A stretch of DNA of 64,000 bases. It comes from Eutreptiella sp. 'Long Island Sound 2002' (Eukaryota; Euglenozoa; Euglenophyceae; Eutreptiales; Eutreptiaceae). Shown here piece by piece: positions 21,501 through 30,823 of the stretch. The first letter of the stretch is position 1. Each line of letters begins with the position of its first letter. Both the position numbers and the translations under genes were made by a program. Where the stretch lies: positions 1,001,501-1,065,500 of the forward strand of contig OZ038388.1 in NCBI GenBank assembly GCA_964036045.1, given 5' to 3'. The notes under the pieces were generated by a model. The model had not been told where the DNA came from. It made no database searches and saw only the letters and a program-made list of their open reading frames with translations.

Positions 21501-22860
21501 GTCTAACCCTATTGTCTGGCTGTGTGACCAGGAGCCTGTGAAGTCTTTTCAGAAGGGCCCACCACCAGAAAAAGCGAAGCTAAAACGGTGGTGGACTTAC
21601 CTGAGCCAGTTCAGGCTGACAGTGCATCATATCCCCGGGATTAAGAATGAACTGTCGGACTATATATCGCGCAACAACTTCGATGCGCTTATTGGTGAGA
21701 GCTCTGAGGCGCTCGCCAAAGAGGCTTTCCAGCGTATGGATGTCCAGCTTGACCTGTCCATGCGCACTGCTGGAATCCTGGAGGGTTGGAGTCTAACCGA
21801 CTATCAGTCAGAGTATGAAGAAATTCTCCAAACCCTCAGCACTGGTCTCGAACCCCGTGTCATTGACGGGCACCAGTGGTATAAAAACAATCAGTACCTC
21901 TTCTACGAGGACCGAATTGTTGTGCGTGAGGCACGACTAGATGGGTGCCTACAGCGGTCCCATCTCAGTTCTGGTCACACTGGCGCTAATCGCTCAGTGG
22001 ACTTCTTCCGTGAGTGTTTCTACTCTAGTCTAACCCTGACTGAACTGAGGTCGCGTATGCAGACCATTGTGGATGCTTGTGGCTGTCATGCCAGCAAGCA
22101 GAGCGACAGTAGGGATAGGGGTCTGATCTCCAGCTTACCCATACCCTATTGTGCTAACTCTCTTCTCTACGTGGATTACATCCACGGCTTACCACGCTTT
22201 GGCGGCTATGATAGTTGCCTCGTGGTCACCTGTGGTCTATCTCGCTTCACCCGTGTGTTCCCTTGCAATAAGAAAATCACAGGTGAGCAGACTGTAAAAA
22301 TGTTGGTCGAACAATGGTTCGAACCCTATGGAGCACCTAAACAGGTGCACTCTGATGAAGATGTACGCATCCGCAGTGACACTGGGTGGTACAAACGAGT
22401 GCTAAATGCCCTCAACGTGGAGGTAACCTCAGGTGTGCCCTACACTCACACGTCTAACCCTCTCTGTGAGAGACAGAACCGTGTGGTAGAGCAAAACTTA
22501 AGAATCCTGATGAAACAGGAGCGCACCAAGGACTGGGTACGCCTAGTGCCCTGGGCAGTTCTGTCCATGAACTCACAGCGGAGCTCTTCTACGGGTTTCA
22601 CCCCCCACGAACTGTTCCATGGAGGACGACCTGCTTGGTTCTTCAAAACCCCCTTTCCTGAGGACTTCAAGAGTCCTGTGGGAGATTGGCTGGAACACAA
22701 GCAGTCTCTGGCTAACCAGGCTGGTACTAACCTGAGGCACATTCGTGACCGTGAACAGAGCCGACGGAACCGCCTACGGCGACCTGCCAGCTTCAAAGTT
22801 GGTGACCTTGTTTTGGTACACCATTCACGCCTACCCTCCTGGCCACGTAACTGCCTATAG
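18544..22860 (+). CDS. pol: E4 pol: protease, Dam-like MTase domain, RT, RNase H, integrase
   Basis: The frame is open from the gag stop to TAG 22858-22860. Numbering from codon 18568: protease DTGA at 19-22 and GTDFL near 85-89. A Dam-like N6-adenine methyltransferase segment follows at about 165-245, with VELFAS at 165, NPPF at 201-204 and CTPDWG. RT has RLVVDYGEVN and the catalytic box HIDD at 738-741 in place of the usual YxDD. RNase H follows, with TDASDVGGGG near 890. Integrase has an HHCC zinc finger (H1132 to C1171) and catalytic D1203, D1263 and E1301. The last codons before the TAG read VGDLVLVHHSRLPSW. Everything needed for reverse transcription and integration appears present. Confidence 0.92.
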   Translation, partial: GGGSEEEDLVFWILVKIGDQVFRAVLDTGATLSIVARRLLKTFRKTKTVAIRVGDGRTIHSLGGVDVTICLGDKTVTQHCRVLDTDAFDIVIGTDFLRRNPQVKMLSLQRPYSLHCDFGSGLFSVPLELSGRKESGLRYAAKTNYRTENYQLARHVLENGLAALQVNLDEIQVELFASQQQHIMQLYCSKQMNNAFRFFWKAMGLAYANPPFSLLAKVLTKIAYEGGRVVMCTPDWGCSGEHAYWRRMLDRMTVGRVQLPDGPIYVPEDSDTAMQAPEWASFLSIIDGSLNPVPLCDLDQVLLKEVMAENRGLTLYDLKNRSPEHLSATLTGSESPDDYLEPAAVKEDADDQLSEIASTIPSVDPSCVDLKHSAFLAQLLLEEVDLESTSEPASSVGKPVLHMQPVHTGEPVARSTDALARPAANNMPLSEHDTQELRRLLYLKAEGIERQERLQYLRQTWKYSIWSEEDDESYTLPDPEIPLVYSLHYGHECPPEWDDGTVPAETADRHKKKEHGKSNLHAEEDFLQKVESLNLDPRLKKLLITYEEVFGALPPPLSCKKLVQMDLKLKPEFEKTRVRRRPYPAPQEQVEEIERQIQECIDAGLVEEYKHGDYPHHCSPCFLVAKPGSTALRLVVDYGEVNKKTQNHSGSIPNMENTLERIAKCRYKTKVDKRSGFWQVELTAAAQELLAFITPKGRVFKWKVMPFGVANAPALFQELMNKILYILRRRPLVQELISRGAEMEAHIDDVSLGTNTKEDHVLLLREFFTVCQENHLRIKLGKCEFMKEEMEYLGFDVGYGWWKPAASKMQPLQDMQIRDEPKKGLHDVRSFVGACNFYRRHIHNFTYSSAPLTDLIKKTTPWRWTSREEECFQELKKKIASSNCLGVPRPEGEIVLITDASDVGGGGTIYQWQALNPAELTHCHYRTTGLNRDGSLKHDYPTSEWRLVPLGHWNWKWNQARSNYSTYDQELLAGMLVLSSQSRLLGSNPIVWLCDQEPVKSFQKGPPPEKAKLKRWWTYLSQFRLTVHHIPGIKNELSDYISRNNFDALIGESSEALAKEAFQRMDVQLDLSMRTAGILEGWSLTDYQSEYEEILQTLSTGLEPRVIDGHQWYKNNQYLFYEDRIVVREARLDGCLQRSHLSSGHTGANRSVDFFRECFYSSLTLTELRSRMQTIVDACGCHASKQSDSRDRGLISSLPIPYCANSLLYVDYIHGLPRFGGYDSCLVVTCGLSRFTRVFPCNKKITGEQTVKMLVEQWFEPYGAPKQVHSDEDVRIRSDTGWYKRVLNALNVEVTSGVPYTHTSNPLCERQNRVVEQNLRILMKQERTKDWVRLVPWAVLSMNSQRSSSTGFTPHELFHGGRPAWFFKTPFPEDFKSPVGDWLEHKQSLANQAGTNLRHIRDREQSRRNRLRRPASFKVGDLVLVHHSRLPSWPRNCL

Positions 22861-23346
22861 GACCCTTACTTTGGACCCTATCGTATCATCAGGATAGATG
22901 GATCCAGGATCCATGTCAGGTGCAGTCCACGTCTAGGTGGTGAACTGCTATGTGCTCCTAAGCAGTTGAGGCACTATCACTCCCCTGACGACTTGTCTTG
23001 GGATGAGTGGCGCCTCAGCGACAGTGAGATTGAACGTATAGACCTAGAGAACGCTGCCAGTCCAGAGGAGGCAGACGAACTCGAAGAGATGACTGCCGAT
23101 GAGATGGCAGTCGATGGTTACTACGTGGTTGCAGGTATTGCTCGCCACGAGTATAAACAGGGCTGGAAATTCCTTACCCTGTGGGATGGCTATGGGTTGT
23201 CCGAGGCGACCTGGGAACCTATGTCAGCCTTCATACAACCAGATGGGAGTTTCAACCCCATCTTCCGCACTTACCTCGTTGAGAACAACGAGGGGCAGCT
23301 CCTAACCCGTGCTGAGACTATGTCCCAGCGTAAGAAACGAAACTAA
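22861..23346 (+). CDS. pol: E4 pol C-terminal extension: GPY motif and chromodomain-like module
   Basis: This continues the pol frame after TAG 22858-22860 to TAA 23344-23346. It opens with DPYFGPYRIIRIDG, the GPY/F module normally found inside gypsy integrases, so the TAG cuts one protein. Farther on, HEYKQGWKFLTLWDGYG and EATWEPMSAF form a chromodomain-like fold, which in chromoviruses targets integration to modified chromatin. E5 has a clear homologue at 52345-52655. The TAG may be a recent nonsense mutation or a second recoded codon. Confidence 0.8.
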   Translation, partial: DPYFGPYRIIRIDGSRIHVRCSPRLGGELLCAPKQLRHYHSPDDLSWDEWRLSDSEIERIDLENAASPEEADELEEMTADEMAVDGYYVVAGIARHEYKQGWKFLTLWDGYGLSEATWEPMSAFIQPDGSFNPIFRTYLVENNEGQLLTRAETMSQRKKRN

Positions 23347-24356
23347 TTACCCTGTGTCAGTCTACTGACCCTGTCTGTGCCCTGCAGACCCACGCCTATG
23401 GTTTCCAGCGTGAGCCAGGTGGCCGCTTATCAAGATTGCAGCCACCCAGCGAGTGTTTGCCTTGTTGACCATGTGTTGCATGGGTACTGCCCTAATGTAA
23501 TGACCTTGGTGAGCCAACGAAGAACGGTGGCTTTCTACACCAGGGGGGAATGACAAGCAAGGTGTCATGAGGCAAGGTGTGTCTTCCCTCCTTGGGGACA
23601 AGCGAGCCCACAGTTAGGACCCCTGACTGGTCCAGACCCATGGGGTTCTACCCTTCCTTACAGGGTTTACCATACCCCTAAGTGTGCTACGTATGTCTGT
23701 GTGAGTGTGCTAGTCCTAAGGTCCTGAGAGCAAGCCGCAGAAGTGGTGTCCTAATTATACCCAAGTCTGCGCCCTTGCTGAACCTGGAGGGTTGGCTTAT
23801 TGATGCCACGGGGTACGCCCCGGGTCTCCCCTCCCCTATGCGCCCAATTTCTGTGCTGGCGCAAAACCTTGGGGGAATACCCAGCGTGCTAATCCAGGTA
23901 TTGTTTTCCCTACCTATCTGTCTACTACAGGGAGGGGTGGCCAAAAGCTATGAAGGCATGCAAAACGCCGTTTTGCTATGTGGCCAAAACACTGACCTAA
24001 CCACTGCCACAGCCCACCAACCCCGCTAAAATTGCAGGAAAAGGGTGGGACAGTGACACACCCCCTACAGGTCCTACACACCCTACAGTGGCACCATCCT
24101 GGTGGGCGAGCACTGGGCAACTGGCTCCAGCCCCCACCCAGGACTACCACTCCTACAGGCACACTCTACTGGGCGTTGCGAAGGTGAAGGTCTCTTGGGT
24201 CCTAGCGACCCTCCTGTGAAATGGCAAGAGAACACAGCGCTCCTAAGCAGCTGTGGCCTAACAGGGGACGCCACAACGCGTTTCCCCTGCTAGGGCTTGG
24301 AGGGAAGGGGTGCTCTCGTTGCGTGCACAGCGCAGATGTCGGTGAGGTCGAACTGT

Positions 24357-24377
24357 CCTCGCCAGTACTGGCTGAGG
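24357..24377. repeat. Palindromic hairpin with GCCA/TGGC arms
   Basis: CCTC, then the perfect palindrome GCCAGTACTGGC, then TGAGG. It has the same CCTCGCCA-N4-TGGC-N-GAGG form as the hairpin of the 7.0-8.9 kb satellite. Confidence 0.45.
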
Positions 24378-24623
24378 CACAGTGATTTGATTTGTGATCA
24401 GCGCCCCTGTTTTGCTGGGGCAGAAAAATGGTAGCCGCCGAAGGCAGCTGCTGCTGCACCAATCACCCTAACCTCTCCCGGCTGTACAAAAGAGGCAGAT
24501 GAAGGGGCGTTTGCGACTGTGGAACCAAGCCACACTCCAGGTATTATACCCTTCTCAGTGTGACCTATAATAAGCTGTTCGCAAACACGCTGCAGATGCA
24601 GCTACCCCTGTCAAGCAAGCAAG

Positions 24624-24653
24624 CTTTAAGAAACTCCTCAGGTTCTCTTAAAG
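24624..24653 (+). other. Conserved RNA hairpin candidate in E4 3' region
   Basis: CTTTAAGAAA, a loop (ctcctcaggt), then TCTCTTAAAG. The stem has one A-C mismatch. The E5 version (53585-53614) is a perfect 10-bp stem, and one G-C pair there is A-T here. Confidence 0.5.
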
Positions 24654-25650
24654 AACGTACCGAGGAGCCTCTGGGTAACCTAAACAAGGTTTACCGTGCG
24701 CAATTCGCGTGGCCTACCCTTTAATGCATCATGTGCACGCAGGGAAGGGAGGCTGAACCATTGACTCAACCAGGAGGTGAGCTCCTCCTGGGCTAACCTA
24801 CCTTACTCACCATGCATCGTGCGAATGCCGCATTAAAACGAACACAAAACAAACCTAAGCGTTTTAAGCAACTCAACTTGAACGCCACGGCCGCACACGA
24901 ACAAACGCTTACCTGTGAAGAAGGAAACAAGGGTGAATTAGGGATACAGGTGAAGCGACACAGCGTGTGGATGTCTCGATTAGGCACATGCATCGCGAGC
25001 ACAGCGCATACTCTAACCCTACGTGCGCGCTGCGCGCTCCATTCGCATCACATACCCTTCTTTCCTGCTTTCACCTGTGCAGAGCACGAGAGATGAACAC
25101 CCGACCCCCCAACGAGCACAGCGTTGACAACGCTAACGTTTTGACGGAACAACCAACACGAACGCAATGCGTGAGTGTGAGGTGACACAGACATACCTGA
25201 GAGACGGGTTGTTGAACTGCTCGGTGGTGTAAACTGAATTTGAACGCTTTACTCTGAAGTTTGTAAAAATTTTGATGCAACTGTGCAAAAATTTTCTTTA
25301 AAACTTTAAAAACTACGGCTCATACCTTCTTTTCCAAAAGCTGTTTTCGCTTGCGCAACCCTTTTCTTGGCGTCCGCTTCCTTTGCGCTTGTCTGCGACA
25401 TTAAGTTATGTGTAAAAATGACGATGTCCCGCGTGGTTTCGTCGATTTTCAACGATTTCACTTGCTAAATCGCAACCCCTTCCGCAAAACCGCAGGAATC
25501 ACTCCCTGCTGGTTCCATTTTCTATTTTTTCCAGCTCCTGGGGGTTTGTGTCCTCCATTGGGAGTATTGCTCCGCCCTGGCCCTTGGTCAGGACGTATAC
25601 TAAAACGCTGTTTATACAGCGATAGCCGTTCGCATTACAGCGTTCGACTG

Positions 25651-25704
25651 TACCCTAGTGGACAGACACATGTGCTCTGGACAGGGAGTCCTGGGTTCAA
25701 TTCC
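25651..25704 (+). promoter_or_regulatory. tRNA-like RNA polymerase III A-box/B-box pair
   Basis: TACCCTAGTGG at 25651-25661 resembles an A box. GGTTCAATTCC at 25694-25704 fits the B-box consensus (GGTTCRANNCC). A 4-bp TGGG/CCCA T-arm-like stem surrounds the B box. No matching acceptor stem is seen, so it is a tRNA-derived fragment or SINE-like piece, not a functional tRNA gene. Confidence 0.45.
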
Positions 25705-25944
25705 CACTGCCCCCACACTTTTTCCAAAAGTTTTCGCCGCACGCCGGCGACTTTTGAGGAATGCCCCTTCGAAGGGACATCATTCACGGTACATTACACT
25801 GTTTTTCAAGGGTCCCTACAGTGTGATAGGCTCCTATGAAGTGATGAGAATGTTTTTGGTAAGTTTAATGCATTTTTTTGAGGTAACTTTGGGAATATTT
25901 GAGCCTTTTTCCTTGGTCCTACTAGCTTGATCAACTAGTACTCC

Positions 25945-25951
25945 AGGGGGG
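25945..25951 (+). promoter_or_regulatory. E4 polypurine tract
   Basis: A purine run (AGGGGGG) directly precedes the 3' LTR, the expected plus-strand priming site. E5 has a matching tract. Confidence 0.75.
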
Positions 25952-26663
25952 GGTAAGAAAAAGTCACTGCCATGTCTTTCTTGGAGGGCTTGATCCAGGC
26001 TAAGCCCCCCTTAAAACCCTTTGTTGATGCTGAGACAAACTTAAGTGTTTTTATCTCTCTTTTGTTGCCTAAAGTACACTTTCTCAAGGTAACTAGGGTT
26101 GTGACCCTAGCCCCCCCCATGAAGTTCACCCCTACCACTCAACTGAGCGGAGGTACCTTCCTTCATGGAGGTCATACCAAAATAAATCAGGCATTACATG
26201 CTTGTTGGCCTTGGAGGCTAAGCCTAAGTGGTCTCCCACCCCAAGACCCCTATACTCAATTGTATCTACCACTTATTGTGGTCCTACTTTGTAACTGTTT
26301 CTGAATTCAGTTGCTTGGCCAAGTCATTTTCTGTGTGGTCTTGACATCTATGCCCCTCAGTCCTAACCAGCACGATTTTACCCAAAAGAGTGCACATGAC
26401 GTGCCTATTGCAACCTCTGAGGCTAGAGTCTGACCAATTTTCATATAAAAGCTTTTGTATTATCCATTTGTGATTGAATCTATGTTCATATACCTGCTTT
26501 GTCTATCTGCAGCCCTTCTGTGTTACACTGGATTCCAAAACCAATCATTGATTCGATCCACTTTCAGTCCTTGCTCTACTTGCTGCTTTGGTTTGGGGTT
26601 TACAACTACAACACCTGCAGGAATACATCAAAAGACCTAGGGCATAATTCAAGGACTTCTTTC
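25952..26663 (+). repeat. E4 3' LTR
   Basis: Near-identical to 15575-16286; the first base is G instead of A. TCCCAG (26664-26669) and interrupted E1 gag follow it. Confidence 0.93.
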
Positions 26664-29600
26664 TCCCAGTTCCGCTTGATCTCCTGGATCTCCTTGGCCA
26701 ACTCGGTCCTCACGGACGACATCAGCTTGGCCAGCTCGTCCTTGTCGACCTCCACTTTGGCTTCCCGGATACTCGCGGGCGCACGCTTCTTCGACCCGTG
26801 CGCCTTCTTGTAAGCCTCCGTGTCGGCCTTGTGGGTGGGGCATGTTCGGTGGTCATGGTTGAAGCCTTTCTTCCTCCCATAACACACGAAACAGCCCTGC
26901 GGGTGAGCTCGTATGAACTCCCCAAAGGACAGCGGAGGGTCGCCAACGCGGCGAGGGTCCCTCTTCTCCTTCTTCTTCCAACCCGGCTGCAGGGGCTTCC
27001 AGCTTCCCCGGTTGTTCCCCGCGCTCAGGTTGTTGGCCACGAAGGCGCAAACGGCCACCTCGGCGGGCTCATCGTCGTCGTCATCGTCGACGAGAGTCTC
27101 ATCGCCGTCGGCTCCCGCTGGGTCCATGGCAGCTTCCCCGCCAGGTCCCTCGCCAACGTAGTTGACGTCGCGGTCGCCGGGCCTCAACCCGCGTGTGTGG
27201 TGGAGGTTCCGGTACTCCTTGAGCACCTCCTCTCCAACCCACTCCAGGATCTCGTCGCAGCTCATCCGCGCCGGGATGGCCTGCAGACAGATGGTCTGGC
27301 CGCTCAACTCACACTCGTCAAGGCGCCACATCGCGGTCTTCTCGCGATCGCCCGAGACGGTGATGAGGAGAGCGTTCCGCAGGGAGTGCCGTTTGACATC
27401 CCGGGCCACGTTCTTCCTCGTCCAAGCCACCACGTTCGTATGATACTCTTTGGGGAGCATCATCTTGACCGTGTGGTTGGACTTGGCCCGCTTCGATTCC
27501 TCCTTGGTGACCCTCTTGATCCATGCTTCCGGCAGCATGGAGAGCAGGCGAGCCTGCTCGTCACCCTCGTTCCAATCCTCCACGTTGCGGCAGAGGAGGG
27601 TGTAATGCCCTCAGAAGTCTCGCAAGTCCCGTAGGCGAATCTCCCGTCCATCATGCTGAGGCTTGATGGACTTCCACCGCTTGGCAGCCACCTGCGGAGC
27701 GTCCACCCGCTCCTGCTCGTTGAGCCACTTCTTGGCTTCCTTGAGGGTCTTGATTCTCCCCTCCTTGGTCGCCACGAAGTATAGCTCTCCGAGCACTTCC
27801 GGCAGGCGGTACCTGAACCGTCTGAAGACATACTTCTCCGCATCAGCGGGATGCATGTCCTCAGTAACGGTTACCTCCCAATCGTCCACCTTCTCCAAGA
27901 AGCGGTCGAGGTTAAGGGGGTTGCCGTCGTACATGGGGGGCTTGATGTCCTTCAAGTCTTCCCACACGGCAGCATCCGCGGCCTTAGAGACCATGAACAC
28001 CGGCCGCGAGGTCGACTGAGGTTCCCATCGGCCTCTCCCACGGACTCCCACGGCCGCCACGTCCATCTCCTCCATGGAATCCCTGTGGCTACGCCGCGGT
28101 TCCTCCATGTACGCTGAACCCAGATGTTCACGCCGTACTCCTTCCATGTATGCCTCCTCATCACGGCGCCGGCGGCTGCGTTCAGCGGCCTCCCGTCGTA
28201 CACCACGCGGCGGGCTGATGTCGAACTCCTCCAGGTCCAGGTCCAGGTCCTCACCTTCGCCGACATCCCACTCCACGTCTCCTCTGGGGACCTCATCCCT
28301 GAGTCCACCATAACGTCCACCAGCCATTGGGATTGGCTCCCGGGCTGGTGCGGGGCGCCGGGGGCGTACGGGTGTCCGCGGTGGAGCACGGCGGTTGGGG
28401 TACTCCGCGCTGAGCCACTCATCACGCCAATCCTCACAGCCACTGCCGGGCGGCACGCGCTCGTTGCGGCGGCCCGCGCTGTGGTGAGAGGGGGCGGTGA
28501 GAGAGGGGGCACTGGCGCTGGGGCGACTCCTGGGGGCTCCGCCGGGGGCGTGGGGTCTGCCTGGACCTGGTCCGGGTCCCCAGCCGTCGTCCGACGAGCC
28601 AGACTCCAGGGGTGGGTGGTCGCTGCCGACGTTCCCACGGGCTTCCAGCGCGTCCAGCCTCTGCTGCAGGCCGCTGATAACCGTGTTCAGCGACCTGATC
28701 TCGGCCCTGGCGATGTCCAGCTCTCTCTGCGCGCGCGCGGCGACCCCGGCGATGCAAGTCATCTCGCCCTTGCCAGTGTCTATCTCGCGCTCGAGGAACT
28801 GGACCCTCCTGCGGAGGTAGACAATCCACCGCCAGGTGGTATCCGGGTCGCCGTTCCCTGGTTGGTCGTCGGGGTCTCCAGGGGGTCCTCCAGGAGGGCC
28901 TCCGCCGGGTCCGCCCGGTCCAGGGGGTCCTCCCCCGCCCGGTGGTCCGCCTCCAGGGGGTCCACTTCGTGGGCGTCCTCCAGGGGGTCCTGATGGTCCT
29001 CCGCCAGGGGGTCCCGGTGGGTCTCCGCCAGGTCGCCTCCGTGGGTCCGAGGATGGGCGCTTCCTCGTGATGCCGAAGTCCATGTCGTCATCCTCGTCCA
29101 TGTCGCCCCACCTGGGCGTCTCGGTCTCGGAAGACTCCGAGCTCCGGTAGGGAGGAGGGAGATCCTTATCCTCACCTTCCGGTTCCATGGGGACGTCTCC
29201 GCCTCCTCCGCCCGTCCAAGCCACCACTTGGCGATGTCGGCGGCCTCGTTCATCCCCGTCGCTGGCGGTGAAGAACGGGTCACTGTCGTGGGGGTGTCCA
29301 CCCGCTGGCCTCCGCGGCCTCTCGGGGGTCTTCCTCTTGCCCTTCCTCCGTCGATGGGAGGTGGGGCCACTGCTCCTGCTGCTGCCCGTGTCCGCCTCAT
29401 CCAGCGTCATCTTGGAGGAGGCGTCCCCTTCGAAAAGCTTTCGAAGGGTCTCCACTCGTGATCCTCCCGGGGGAGTCTCGCGGCGGAGTTTGGCCTCCGC
29501 CTCTTCCATTGCGGCGGCTGTGGCTGCGGCAGCTCGCGCTTCAGCTTCCTCCCGGGCACGAGCCGCTTCGGCTTCCCGGGCCTGCTGCAGCCGAGCCTTG

Positions 29601-30823
29601 TCCGCTTCCAACGCCGCCAGCTCCACCTCCGTCTTGGCCCTCTCCTCAGCGACCTTCCGTCGCGCGGCCTCGATGGCGTCCTTCCTGACGGCGTCCGCCT
29701 GGGCCCTGGACGTCGCTTTGGCGTGGGCCCTTTCCTCCGCCTCCTTCTTTGCCCTCTCTTGGGCAAGCGCCTCTTCCAGCGCCCTCACCTCGGCCTCCTT
29801 GCAGGCAATGGCCTCCTGCGTCAGGCGGGCTTCCTCGTCGGCTGCCCTGATCCGGGCAGCCACTGCCTCATGGGCAGCCGCAGCCGTGAGACCGGTCGCG
29901 ATGGCTGCAACGGTCGAGGCGTGGTAGCCCATGCCTCTGCCCCACTCGGTGGCCTCCTCATGGGCGATGCCGACGGCGCCTTCCACGGCAGCGTTCTGCT
30001 GCGTGGCCCGTTGCCGGGCAACCCGAAGGTTGAAGGGCACCCCACAGGTGCGCTTGCAGGCGCGCGCCACATCCGTTTGGTAGGGAGCGACGCTGCCGCT
30101 GGAGCTGGCCTGGTCGGCCGGCATCCTCCCACGGTGGGCCGACTCCACGTCGCTGCTGGGGCCTGCTGGGGCCTGCTGGGGCCTCAGGAGCAGCGGACGG
30201 GGCTTGGCCTTGGTCTGCTTGGCGACTTGGATGAAGTCGCCAAGGGTGGCGTGGCCGGGGTGATGACCACCATTGGCCTGTTGGGGACTGGGGGCTGGGG
30301 TTCCGCCCTTGGCGCCTTGGGCGGCTTCGGCGGCCAGGGACTCCTTGTACTCCCGCCACTTCCGGTCCCGCTTCCTGTCCCCGGCGGACCGCTTCCCCTT
30401 CCCCGGAGACGCGCTGCTGCTGCCCTGCAGCCTGCGCTCGCTCCCCGGTTCCGGGAAGTTCTTCTCGATGATGTCCCACATGGAGACGTTGATCGAGGCG
30501 CCCGACGGGTACTCTTTGGGCATCTCGTCCTCCTCAATCCCGTCGGGACGCAGCCCTTCGCCGAGCCTGTCCGGCCGGGTCCAGGTCCTCCAGCGCCTCT
30601 GCTGGAAGCGGAAGGCAAACCCTTCCGCCCGCAGCCAGTCCTCCACGGCCTGCAGGCGGTCGGGGGCCATGTCCGTGCGGAGCTCGAAGCTCCCGGGCAT
30701 GCCGCCTTCGCACTGGGGGTGGCTGTGGCGGTAGTGCTGGTCCCAAACCAACCCACGCAGTAGGTGCGCTGCATGGGGGTGGGGCCGCGGCCACGTCCTA
30801 CCCCCTTCTTGCCACTTTACCAT
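26664..30823 (-). pseudogene. gag: E1 gag, main part (in-frame TGA; cut by E4)
   Basis: The ATG at 30823 matches the E2 start (MV-W--GG-TW). Order along the protein: a W-rich N-terminal domain; an Ala/Glu/Arg coiled coil (about 29830-29450); a Pro/Gly-rich linker (about 29060-28870); a conserved capsid-like region (AADAAVWEDLKDIKPPMYDGN onward in short form); and a knuckle (CFVC...HDHRTC, spacing CX2CX8HX4C). TGA at 27613-27611 replaces the Arg codon seen in E2, and the frame resumes immediately. E4 interrupts gag at 26664, and the C-terminal tail lies at 15568-15418. Confidence 0.87.

Larger units (their letters stand above)
23690..24740 (+). repeat. 3' module shared almost identically by E4 and E5
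   Basis: The first 350-400 bases differ from E5 52675 onward at only a handful of positions. Similarity continues through 'tctactgggcgttgcgaag', 'ggtattatacccttctcag' and the CTTTAAG hairpin. The E4 and E5 coding regions are far more diverged, so this block has a different history. Confidence 0.75.
23347..25944 (+). other. E4 3' noncoding region, 2.6 kb
   Basis: This region lies between the pol stop and the polypurine tract. It contains a block (about 23690-24740) almost identical to E5 52675-53690, a conserved hairpin (24624-24653), a GCCA-palindrome hairpin (24357-24377) and a tRNA-like A/B-box pair (25651-25704). The frame at 23682-24029 is shared with E5, but E5 carries a one-base loss that changes its end, so I do not call it a gene. 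Confidence 0.6.
15575..26663 (+). mobile_element. E4: near-complete Ty3/gypsy LTR retrotransposon, 11.1 kb
   Basis: The LTRs are direct repeats at 15575-16286 and 25952-26663 (712 bp each, about 7 differences seen by eye, roughly 99% identical). TCCCAG is duplicated at 15569-15574 and 26664-26669. A primer site complementary to initiator tRNA-Met follows the 5' LTR and a G-run polypurine tract precedes the 3' LTR. Gag and pol are in one frame, interrupted only by TAG at 18541 and TAG at 22858. It is inserted in the opposite orientation inside E1 gag. High LTR identity makes it the youngest large element here. Confidence 0.95.

Noticed and set aside
23682-24029. Small conserved protein in the E4/E5 3' module
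   Set aside because: The E5 copy has a one-base loss that changes the C-terminus, and similarity extends beyond the frame at the same level, so nucleotide conservation is the simpler explanation.
25651-25715. Functional tRNA gene
   Set aside because: Only the A/B boxes and a short T-arm stem are seen. The acceptor and anticodon stems do not pair.
28836-30763. Long plus-strand frames opposite E1 gag (and minus-strand frames opposite E2 gag)
   Set aside because: These are antisense shadows of a GC-rich Ala/Arg/Pro/Gly coding strand. The real gag frame is supported by homology among E1, E2 and E3.
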